64,000 bases of DNA from Kofleriaceae bacterium (GTDB lineage Bacteria; Myxococcota_A; Polyangia; Haliangiales; Haliangiaceae): assembly GCA_020633495.1 (NCBI GenBank), contig JACKDR010000011.1, forward strand, positions 1 to 64,000, in the 5' to 3' direction. Position 1 is the first letter of the stretch. Every line of letters starts with the position of its first letter. The position numbers and the translations under genes were made by a program. Below the pieces are notes generated by a model, which ran no database searches, was not told where the DNA came from, and saw only the letters and a program-made list of their open reading frames with translations. Shown here piece after piece: positions 8,789 through 17,581 of the stretch.

Positions 8789-9583
8789 TCAGCTGGTCGG
8801 GCGCTTGGCCTTGGTGGTCCGGCGCTTGGACTTCTTGGACTTCTTGGCCTTGTGGCCGTCCGGGTAGCTGCGGTCGGTCCAGCGGTAGCTGGGCTCGCCG
8901 GGCGCCCGCAGGTCGACGTGGACGAAGTGGCTGTTGGGGTACTGGCCGACGCCCATGCCGCCGCCGTCGAGGCTGTCGGCGTACTTGTACAGGGCGCGGA
9001 TCGACTCGCCCTCGACCCGGATGTCCATCGCCGACGCGTGGTAGTGCCGGCTCGAGTTGCGCTCCTTGAAGCGGAACCCCGACACCACCTCGATGCGCTT
9101 GCCGCCGAAGTGATCGTAGATGCGCGACAGGTGCTCGTACAGCCGCGGGTCGACCGCGCGGACCTCGTCGGAGCGCTTGCAGCGGAAGACGTCGTCGAGC
9201 TGGGCCAGCGCGGCCTCGTCGAAGCTGCCGTCGGGCGCGTAGATGTTGACCTTGGCCTCGAGCTGGACGTTGTTCGAGATGACCCAGACGTCGCCGGACG
9301 GCCGCTCGAGCGGGTCGGTGCGCAGGTCGCTCGACGCCACGCCGTGGCCGACGAACTTGCCGCCCTTGGACTTCTTCGACTTCTTCTTGCTGCGCCGCGC
9401 CGACTTCTTGGCCTTGGCCTTCTTGGCCTTGGCCTTCTTGGCCTTGGCCTTCTTCGACGAGGCCTTGCTGTCCCGGCTGCTGCTGGACGACGACGACTTC
9501 GCCGACGCCGCGGGCAGCGGCACGGCGACCAGGCCCAGCAGGGCGAACAGCAACGACAGCAGGCTGATGCGGCGGAGGTTCAA
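8789..9583 (-). CDS. DUF882 / M15-like peptidase-fold protein with Lys-rich linker
   Basis: 264 residues. A Sec signal (SLLSLLFALLGLVAVPLPAASA) is followed by a Ser run and an (AKK)n lysine-rich linker at about 30-75. The C-terminal domain has SGFR, SRHYHASAMDIRV and HFVHVDLR, which supply the two His and one Asp of the M15/VanY-like zinc site used by DUF882 (YcbK-type) proteins, consistent with a peptidoglycan role. The extreme C-terminus is again Lys-rich (KAKKSKKSKRR). The start is TTG with GAGGTG about 8 bases upstream. The basic linkers probably bind wall or DNA polyanions. Confidence 0.87.
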   Translation of the reverse strand: MNLRRISLLSLLFALLGLVAVPLPAASAKSSSSSSSRDSKASSKKAKAKKAKAKKAKAKKSARRSKKKSKKSKGGKFVGHGVASSDLRTDPLERPSGDVWVISNNVQLEAKVNIYAPDGSFDEAALAQLDDVFRCKRSDEVRAVDPRLYEHLSRIYDHFGGKRIEVVSGFRFKERNSSRHYHASAMDIRVEGESIRALYKYADSLDGGGMGVGQYPNSHFVHVDLRAPGEPSYRWTDRSYPDGHKAKKSKKSKRRTTKAKRPTS

Positions 9584-9678
9584 GACGGCACCTCGGGAGC
9601 GCGGGGGGACCGACAGGCTAGGCCGTCGGCCCGACCCTCATCAAGAAACCGACCTGCCATTCGCCCAGCCTCGCGGAA

Positions 9679-10143
9679 TCACTGGGGCGGGGGCGTGACC
9701 TCGGCCCCGGCCGCGATGTGAACCAGCTCGATCCCGACCTGACCGGCGACATCGAAGATGCGGGCGTCCCGGTAGAACTCGCCGTAGCAGATGCGCACGA
9801 TCCCCGAGTTGGCGATCTGCTTGAAGCAGCTCCAGCACGGGCTCGCCGTGACGTAGACCGTGCCGCCCTCGATCATCACGCCGTTGCGGGCGGCCTGGAT
9901 GATCGCGTTGGCCTCGGCGTGGATGGTGGCGACGCAGTGGCCGTCCTCCATCATGTGGCCGACGTCCGAGCAGTGCGGCAAGCCCCGGATCGACCCGTTG
10001 TAGCCGGTCGACAGGATGGTCCGGTTGCGCACGATCACCGCGCCCACGTACTTGCGGGGACAGGTCGATCGCGACGCCACGACCTGGGCGATGCTCATGA
10101 AGTACTCGTCCCACGACGCCCGGGGGCGGACCGTCTCGGCCAT
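9679..10143 (-). CDS. dCMP deaminase (ComE-type cytidine deaminase)
   Basis: Deaminates dCMP to dUMP for thymidylate synthesis. The 154 residues carry the zinc motifs HAEANAI (proton-shuttling Glu) and SPCWSC. Length and the N-terminal SWDEYFMSIAQVVASRSTC block match bacterial dCMP deaminases/ComEB. It is divergent from ileS with 55 bases between the starts; an inverted repeat lies in that gap. An upstream extension exists but would run into the ileS region, so the ATG at 10143 is preferred. Confidence 0.93.
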   Translation of the reverse strand: MAETVRPRASWDEYFMSIAQVVASRSTCPRKYVGAVIVRNRTILSTGYNGSIRGLPHCSDVGHMMEDGHCVATIHAEANAIIQAARNGVMIEGGTVYVTASPCWSCFKQIANSGIVRICYGEFYRDARIFDVAGQVGIELVHIAAGAEVTPPPQ

Positions 10144-10157
10144 GGTCGGCACGCTAC

Positions 10158-10180
10158 CACGGGGGCCTGTCGACCCCGTG
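10158..10180. promoter_or_regulatory. Inverted repeat between divergent dCMP deaminase and ileS genes
   Basis: CACGGGG and CCCCGTG arms (7 bp each, perfect) are separated by 9 bases. A TATGGT hexamer follows at 10183, close to the ileS ATG at 10199, so the leader would be very short. It may be an operator for one or both genes; it is too GC-rich and lacks the T-run expected of a terminator. Confidence 0.3.
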
Positions 10181-10198
10181 CTATGGTCCCGCCCTCCC

Positions 10199-13096
10199 AT
10201 GGCCAGGACCGATCGCGGGCGCGACAAGAAGGCGCCCAACAAGTACGAGGCGACCATCAACCTGCGCGAGACCCCGCTGCCCGCGCGCGGCGATCTCGCC
10301 AACCGGGAGCCGCAGATCCTCGCCGAGTGGGACCGCCGCGACCTCTACCAGCGCATCCGGGCCGCCCGCGCCGGCGCGCCCCGGTTCGTGCTCCACGACG
10401 GCCCGCCCTACGCCAACGGCCACATCCACTACGGCCACATCCTCAACAAGATCCTCAAGGATCTGGTGGTCAAGTCCAAGACCCTGGCCGGCTTCGACGC
10501 GCCCTACGTCCCGGGCTGGGACACCCACGGCCTGCCCATCGAGATGGCGGTCGAGCGCGAGCTCGGCGACAAGCGCCACGGCCTCGACGTCGCCGCGATC
10601 CGCACGGCCTGCCGCGACTACGCGATGCGCTTCGTCGACATCCAGCGCACCGAGTTCCAGCGCCTCGGCGTGCTCGGTGACTGGGGCCATCCGTACCTGA
10701 CCCTCGAGCCCACCTACGAGCGCGCGATCGTCCGCGCCCTCGCCGCGTTCGCCCGCGGCGGCTACCTGTACCGCGGCAAGAAGCCGGTCTACTGGTGCCC
10801 GCGCGACGGCACCGCGCTGGCCGAGGCCGAGATCGAGTACAAGGACAAGACCTCGCCGTCGATCTACGTGCGGTGCCCCACCGACTTCGATCCGGCGCGC
10901 CTCGACGCCTCGCTGGCCGGCAAGCGCCTGGCGCTGCCGATCTGGACGACGACCCCGTGGACGCTGCCCGCCAACCTGGCGATCGTCCTGGGCCCGCACA
11001 TCGACTACGTCGTGGTGCCGTCGCCCAGGGACGCCGGCGAGGTGCTGATCGTCGCCCGCGAGCTGGCCGACACCTTCCTCACCGCGATCGGCGGCGCGCC
11101 GGATCCGGCGAGCTACGTCGCGATCGGCCGCGACCAGGTCGCGCTGCTCGAGGGCGCGCGCTACCAGCACCCGTTCATCGCCGCCGCCGACGCGGTCGCC
11201 GGCGACGCCGCGTTCCGGGTCTGGTTCGCCGACTACGTCACGATCGAGCAGGGCACCGGCCTGGTCCACACCGCGCCCGGCCACGGCGCCGACGACTACC
11301 GGACCGGCCAGGCCCACGACCTGCCGCCGTACGCGCCGGTCGACGATCGCGGCCGCTTCACCGACGAGGTCGCCCACTGGGCCGGCCAGAAGACCGACGA
11401 GGCCAACCCCAAGATCGTCCAGTTCCTGGCCGACGCCGGGGTCCTGCTCAACGTCGTCGGCGACAAGGTCCACCACAGCTACCCGCACTGCTGGCGCTGC
11501 AAGGGGCCCATCCTGTTCCGCGCCACGCCGCAGTGGTTCCTGTCGATCGATCACGAGGGCCTGCGCCAGCGCGCGCTCGAGGCCATCGACCAGACCACCT
11601 GGGTGCCGCCGTGGGGCCGCAACCGCATCTACGCGATGATCGAGGGCCGCCCCGACTGGGTGCTGTCGCGCCAGCGCATGTGGGGCGTGCCGCTGCCCAC
11701 CTTCTACTGCAAGGGCTGCGGCGCCGAGCACGTCTCCGCCGACACCATGGAGCACGTCGCCGAGGTCTTCGGCAAGGACGGCGCCGACGCCTGGTGGACC
11801 CACCCGATCGAGGCGCTGTTGCCGGCGGGCACGACCTGCCACGCCTGCGGCGCCGGCGCCGACGGCTTCGAGCGCGAGAAGGACATCGTCGACGTCTGGT
11901 TCGAGAGCGGCGTGTCGTGGCTGGCGATGCGCGACCACACGCCCGGCCACGACGACATCGACCTCTACCTCGAGGGCTCGGACCAGCACCGCGGCTGGTT
12001 CCACTCGTCGCTGCTCGCCGGCATCGGCGTCCAGGGCAAGGCGCCGTACAAGGAGGTCATCACCCACGGCTTCGTCCTCGACGACCAGGGCGTGCCCTAC
12101 TCCAAGAGCGCGATCGCCGCGGCCAAGGCCGCTGGCAAGAAGGTCAGCTACATCCCGCCCGAGGACGTCATCAAGAAGGGCGGCGCCGAGCTGTTCCGGC
12201 TGTGGGCGGCGTCGACCGAGTTCCGCAACGACATCACGTACTCGCAGACCATCCTCGACGGCCTGTCCGAGTGGTATCGCAAGTACCGCAACAGCGCCCG
12301 GTTCCTGCTCTCGAACGTCATCGACTTCGATCCCGCCGCCGGCCACACGCCGACCCTGCGGGTCGATCGCCTGATGAAGTCGCGGATCGACGACTTCGTG
12401 GCCCGCGCCCGCGCCGCCTACGACGCCTACGAGTTCCACGTCGTCCACCGCCTGCTGGTCGAGCTGGTGACCACCGACCTGTCGGCGTTCTACTGCGACG
12501 TCGTCAAGGACCGGCTCTACGCCGAGGCCGCCGACGGGCCGCGCCGGCGCAGCGCCCAGGCGACCCTGTACGAGGCGCTGCGCGCGATCGCGCTGATCGC
12601 CGCGCCGATCCTGTGCTTCACCGCCGACGACGTCTGGCAGCACGTGCCGCGCCGCGACGGTGATCCCGACTCGGTCCACCTGGCGCTGATGCCGACCGGC
12701 GAGGCCTGGGGCGAGGCCTCGACCGCGCGCGACGAGCTGGCGACGATCCGGCGCTGGCGCGATCTCGCCAACGCCGAGCTCGAGGCGTTCCGCGCCGCCA
12801 AGCACAAGACCGTCGACGCCCACCTGACGCTGTACGTCCGCGACGGCGGCGCCGAGCTGGCGCTGCTCGACGAGCTGGCGGCGGCCGGCGACCTCGCCGA
12901 GCTGTTCATCGTCTCGGCGGTCGCGATCGAGCGGATCGCGGCCGACGCCGACGAGCGCGTCACCGTGCGCGAGCACGGCGGCGCCCGCTGCGAGCGCTGC
13001 TGGCGCTGGTACGACGCGCTCGCCGCCGATCCCGCCGACGTCTGTGAGCGGTGCGCCCACGCGATCTCGATCGCGGTCGCGACGCAGGAGAAGTGA
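10199..13096 (+). CDS. ileS: Isoleucyl-tRNA synthetase
   Basis: Charges tRNA-Ile. 965 residues, normal for the bacterial IleRS type. It has the class I HIGH motif as HIHYGH (75-80), an editing CP1 domain in the middle, a KMSKS-equivalent YSKSA near residue 633, and a C-terminal zinc knuckle pair CERCW...CERC near 929-959. The start ATG at 10199 gives MARTDRGRDKK. lspA begins 5 bases after the stop, the widespread ileS-lspA order. Confidence 0.97.
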   Translation: MARTDRGRDKKAPNKYEATINLRETPLPARGDLANREPQILAEWDRRDLYQRIRAARAGAPRFVLHDGPPYANGHIHYGHILNKILKDLVVKSKTLAGFDAPYVPGWDTHGLPIEMAVERELGDKRHGLDVAAIRTACRDYAMRFVDIQRTEFQRLGVLGDWGHPYLTLEPTYERAIVRALAAFARGGYLYRGKKPVYWCPRDGTALAEAEIEYKDKTSPSIYVRCPTDFDPARLDASLAGKRLALPIWTTTPWTLPANLAIVLGPHIDYVVVPSPRDAGEVLIVARELADTFLTAIGGAPDPASYVAIGRDQVALLEGARYQHPFIAAADAVAGDAAFRVWFADYVTIEQGTGLVHTAPGHGADDYRTGQAHDLPPYAPVDDRGRFTDEVAHWAGQKTDEANPKIVQFLADAGVLLNVVGDKVHHSYPHCWRCKGPILFRATPQWFLSIDHEGLRQRALEAIDQTTWVPPWGRNRIYAMIEGRPDWVLSRQRMWGVPLPTFYCKGCGAEHVSADTMEHVAEVFGKDGADAWWTHPIEALLPAGTTCHACGAGADGFEREKDIVDVWFESGVSWLAMRDHTPGHDDIDLYLEGSDQHRGWFHSSLLAGIGVQGKAPYKEVITHGFVLDDQGVPYSKSAIAAAKAAGKKVSYIPPEDVIKKGGAELFRLWAASTEFRNDITYSQTILDGLSEWYRKYRNSARFLLSNVIDFDPAAGHTPTLRVDRLMKSRIDDFVARARAAYDAYEFHVVHRLLVELVTTDLSAFYCDVVKDRLYAEAADGPRRRSAQATLYEALRAIALIAAPILCFTADDVWQHVPRRDGDPDSVHLALMPTGEAWGEASTARDELATIRRWRDLANAELEAFRAAKHKTVDAHLTLYVRDGGAELALLDELAAAGDLAELFIVSAVAIERIAADADERVTVREHGGARCERCWRWYDALAADPADVCERCAHAISIAVATQEK

Positions 13097-13101
13097 GTGC
13101 C

Positions 13102-13677
13102 ATGCAGCGTCGCTACAAGCTGTTCCTGATCCTCGCGATCGTCACGCTGCTGGCCGACCAGGGCACCAAGGTGTGGGCGCGCCACGCCCTGCCGGTGCAC
13201 CCCGACGGCTGCGCGATCCCCGCCGACATCGTCGCCCACAAGTGCATCGGCACCGCCAAGACCGTGATCGACGGCTTCTGGGACTGGCGGCTGTCGTTCA
13301 ACCCGGGCTCGGCGTTCGGCCTGTTCAACAGCGCCGCCGGGGCCCGCATCTTCCTGTCGCTGATCGGCGTGCTCGCGGTCGGCGGCATGGTGTGGATGCT
13401 GCGCAAGGCGCGCGAGGACCAGCGCGCGCTGATCTGGGCGCTCGGCCTGGTCGCCGGCGGCGCCATCGGCAACCTGGTCGACCGGGTCTACTTCGGGGTC
13501 GTCACCGACTTCGTCCTCTGGCACTACCACGCCAAGGAGTGGCCGGTGTTCAACGTCGCCGACGTCGCCCTGGTCGTGGGCGTCGGGCTGATGTTCCTCG
13601 ACATCTTCCGCGAGTCCCGCCTCGAGCGCGCCGGCAAGGGCGCCGGGGCCGCGGCGACCGGCGACCGCGCCAGCTGA
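13102..13677 (+). CDS. lspA: Lipoprotein signal peptidase II
   Basis: Cleaves signal peptides of lipidated prolipoproteins in the inner membrane. 191 residues with four hydrophobic segments. Conserved motifs are ADQGTKVW, FNPGSAFGLF, GGAIGNLVDRV (first catalytic Asp) and VFNVADVAL (second catalytic Asp). Its substrates are probably plentiful nearby: the products at 13737, 21214, 26327, 58216 and 60069 have lipoboxes. It is co-transcribed with ileS. Confidence 0.97.
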   Translation: MQRRYKLFLILAIVTLLADQGTKVWARHALPVHPDGCAIPADIVAHKCIGTAKTVIDGFWDWRLSFNPGSAFGLFNSAAGARIFLSLIGVLAVGGMVWMLRKAREDQRALIWALGLVAGGAIGNLVDRVYFGVVTDFVLWHYHAKEWPVFNVADVALVVGVGLMFLDIFRESRLERAGKGAGAAATGDRAS

Positions 13678-13736
13678 GGCCGCCTCCGCGCGCGATCGAA
13701 GTTGGCTCCCGGCGCGGGCGGGCCTAAGGTCAGCTC

Positions 13737-14498
13737 ATGCGGCTCGCGCTCCTGCCCTGCCTCTCGCTCTCCCTCGCCCTCGGCGTCGCGGCCTGCAGCA
13801 CCGAGGACCCGTGGCCGCTGCGCGGCGCCGGCGGCGGCGGCACCATCGGCGGCGGCGAGAACCCGGCCGACCCCGACGCCGCCACCGACGGCGGCGGCAA
13901 CGGCTTCACCGGCACGGTGTGCATCGTCGACGACCTGTCGGATCCCCACGCCTGCCCCGCGCTCAGCCTGGCCCGCGACGTCCTGATCGAGGACGCCGGC
14001 GGCACGATCTTCACCCGCAGCGACGACACCGGCGCGTTCATGCTGTCGCTGCCCGGCCCGACCGTGACGCTGCGCCTGGCCGCCGACGACACCCTGCTGG
14101 TGCCCAGCCTCGACGAGGTCACCACCACCGACGGCCCGGTCGAGGCCAAGGTGGTCGAGGCCACCGCGTGGGAGGACACGCTGCTGACGCTGATCGCGGT
14201 CGCGGCGCTCGACCCCGGCACCGGCGCGATCCTGGTCGAGGTCACCGACGCCAGCGGCCCGGTCCAGGGCGCGACGATCAGCGCCAGCGAGCCGAACGAC
14301 TACGGCATCTTCTACGACGATGGCGTCGGCGGCTGGGACAGCGCCCAGGCCGGCACCGGGCCGGGCGGGCTCGCGCTGATCCTCGGGGTCGCCACCGCCG
14401 GCGCGGTCAGCGTCGGCGCCAACGACGGCACCCGCACGGGCACCGACGCGATCACGGTCGAGTCCGAGTCGGTGTCGTTCGCCGCGATCACGCTGTGA
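13737..14498 (+). CDS. Predicted lipoprotein with carboxypeptidase-regulatory-like beta domains
   Basis: 253 residues. The signal peptide ends in the lipobox GVAACS. A Gly/Asp-rich linker (GGGGTIGGGENP) follows, then a beta-sandwich-like region (DVLIEDAGGTIFTRSDDTG, a CarboxypepD_reg-like pattern) and a second similar segment around residues 165-250. It probably sits on the outer membrane; its function is unknown. Its last 11 bases overlap the 3' end of the convergent pabB gene. Confidence 0.75.
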   Translation: MRLALLPCLSLSLALGVAACSTEDPWPLRGAGGGGTIGGGENPADPDAATDGGGNGFTGTVCIVDDLSDPHACPALSLARDVLIEDAGGTIFTRSDDTGAFMLSLPGPTVTLRLAADDTLLVPSLDEVTTTDGPVEAKVVEATAWEDTLLTLIAVAALDPGTGAILVEVTDASGPVQGATISASEPNDYGIFYDDGVGGWDSAQAGTGPGGLALILGVATAGAVSVGANDGTRTGTDAITVESESVSFAAITL

Positions 14499-15387
14499 CC
14501 GCGGGGCCGGCCAGGCCGGCCAGCGCCCGCCGCCAGCCGGCCGCCTTGTCCTCGGTCTCGGCCAGCTCGGCCGCTGGCGACGAGTCGGCGACGATGCCGC
14601 CGCCGACGTGGAGGCGCAGCTCGCCGCCGGTCCAGACCGCGATGCGGATCGCGATCGCCAGCTCGAGCGCGCCGCCGGCGCCGAGGAAGCCGAACGCGCC
14701 GCAGTAGGGGCCGCGCGGCACCGGCTCGAGCTCGGCGATGATCTCCATGGCGCGCAGCTTGGGCGCGCCGGTGATCGAGCCGCCCGGGAAGGTCGCGCGC
14801 AGGAGCGCGGCCAGGCCGGTGCCGGGGCGCAGCGCCGCGCTCACCGTCGAGACCTTGTGGTAGAGGTGCGGCAGCTCGACCAGGTAGCCGAGACGATCGA
14901 CGCGCACCGAGCCGGTGATGGCGACCCGGCCCAGATCGTTGCGCTCGAGGTCGACGATCATGACGTGCTCGGCGGCGTCCTTGGGATCGTCGGCGAGGGC
15001 GGCGGCCAGCGCGCGATCGACGGCGGCGTCGCCGGTGCGCGGCCGCGTGCCCTTGATCGGACAGGTCACGACGCGGCCGCCGCCGGGGCCGCGCGACAGG
15101 AAGCACTCGGGCGAGCCCGAGACCACGCGCACGCCGTCGGCCTCGATCAGCCCGGCGTACGGCGCCGGCGCCGCGGCGTCGATCGCGCGGTACAGCGCGA
15201 GCGCGTCGCCGGCCGCGGCGGCCGCGGGCCCGGGCGCGACGCGGGCGACCAGGCGGCGGGCCAGGTTGACCCGGTAGACGTCGCCGGCGCCGACGTAGGC
15301 GAGGACGCGCGCGACCCGGGCCTGGTGCGCGGCGCCGTCGGGATCGTCCTCGGCGAGCAGCGGACCGAGCCGCGGCGGCGCGGTCAC
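14488..15387 (-). CDS. pabB: Para-aminobenzoate synthase component I, C-terminal catalytic part
   Basis: Chorismate-binding domain that makes aminodeoxychorismate for folate. Motifs are SGSPECFL, CPIKGTRPR (the Lys in PIKGT marks PabB; TrpE has PIAGT), EHVMIVDLERNDLG, FPGGSITGAPK and CGAFGFLG. The called GTG start at 15387 is only formal: the same frame stays open to about 15439 and beyond, where the N-terminal half ends in another frame. The two halves together make one normal-length PabB. The junction needs +1 slippage at GGC-CCC-TGA or a one-base correction. Confidence 0.88.
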   Translation of the reverse strand: MTAPPRLGPLLAEDDPDGAAHQARVARVLAYVGAGDVYRVNLARRLVARVAPGPAAAAAGDALALYRAIDAAAPAPYAGLIEADGVRVVSGSPECFLSRGPGGGRVVTCPIKGTRPRTGDAAVDRALAAALADDPKDAAEHVMIVDLERNDLGRVAITGSVRVDRLGYLVELPHLYHKVSTVSAALRPGTGLAALLRATFPGGSITGAPKLRAMEIIAELEPVPRGPYCGAFGFLGAGGALELAIAIRIAVWTGGELRLHVGGGIVADSSPAAELAETEDKAAGWRRALAGLAGPAVTA

Positions 15388-15436
15388 CGGCGCCAGCGCC
15401 GCCAGCGCCGCGGCCAGCGCCGCCCGGGCGTCGGCG

Positions 15437-15942
15437 TCAGGGGCCGACGATCTCGGCGGCGCCGTAGCCGGCGTCGCCGCCGCCGCGCCAGCGCGCGACC
15501 GCGCCGTAGGCGGCCATCCACAGGTCGGGCGTGGCGTCGTCGGCGCGCGTCGTCGGCGCGCCGCCCGCGGTCCGGCCCAGGCCGGCGAGCACCGACGCGC
15601 CCAGCTCGTAGCCGAGCAGGCCGATCACCCGCGGCTCGGGCGCGGCGGCGCCGCCGTCGTCGCCGGGCGCGGCGCGGTCGCCGTCGCCGTCGCGCAGGTC
15701 GGCGCCGTGCCGGGCCGCGAACGCCTCGAGCTCGTCGAGCGGATCGCCGTCGACCTCGCGGACGATCCGGCCGGCGCGGTCGCGCTCGATGACGTGGTGG
15801 CCGTGGGCCTCGATCGTCGCGACCGGATCGGCGGCGACGAACGACCACCGGCCGCGGCCGTCGTCGTCGCGCCCGCTGTGCAGCAGGACCCGGCCGCGGC
15901 GCCCGGCCAGGGCCGCGCACGCCGCCAGCGGATCGCGCGGGA

Positions 15943-15946
<4 letters not shown>
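15437..15946 (-). CDS. pabB: Para-aminobenzoate synthase component I, N-terminal domain (frameshifted fragment)
   Basis: 169 residues matching the N-terminal domain of TrpE/PabB: IPRDPLAACAALAG, RWSFVAADPVATIEAHG and VIGLLGYELG are the expected order of strands. The reading ends GAAEIVGP-stop; one base further the C-terminal half continues as PDADARAALAAALAALAP. The GTG start at 15946 overlaps the TGA of the TPR-AIM24 gene (GTGA), so translation is coupled. The domain should not be functional by itself. It is either an indel in the sequence, a recoding site or a genuine split gene. Confidence 0.82.
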
Positions 15947-17532
<1,586 letters not shown>

Positions 17533-17581
17533 CCGACGGTTGTATCAGGCGGGGAGGCTCCGCGTCACCCCGCGGCCCCCC

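Noticed and set aside
9400..9500. Lys-rich segment as a histone-like gene
   Set aside because: It is an internal linker of an exported DUF882-type protein with a signal peptide, not a separate gene.
6521..9721. A 1066-codon open frame on the plus strand across the metallopeptidase, and similarly long frames near 17.4-21.5, 38.8-42.1 and 42.9-47.7 kb
   Set aside because: They run antisense or in an alternate frame of good genes, with Arg/Gly/Pro-rich text and no domains, as expected from very high GC content.
10144..10198. T-box or other riboswitch before ileS
   Set aside because: The 55-base gap is too short for a T-box, and no specifier or conserved T-box sequence is seen; only a small inverted repeat.
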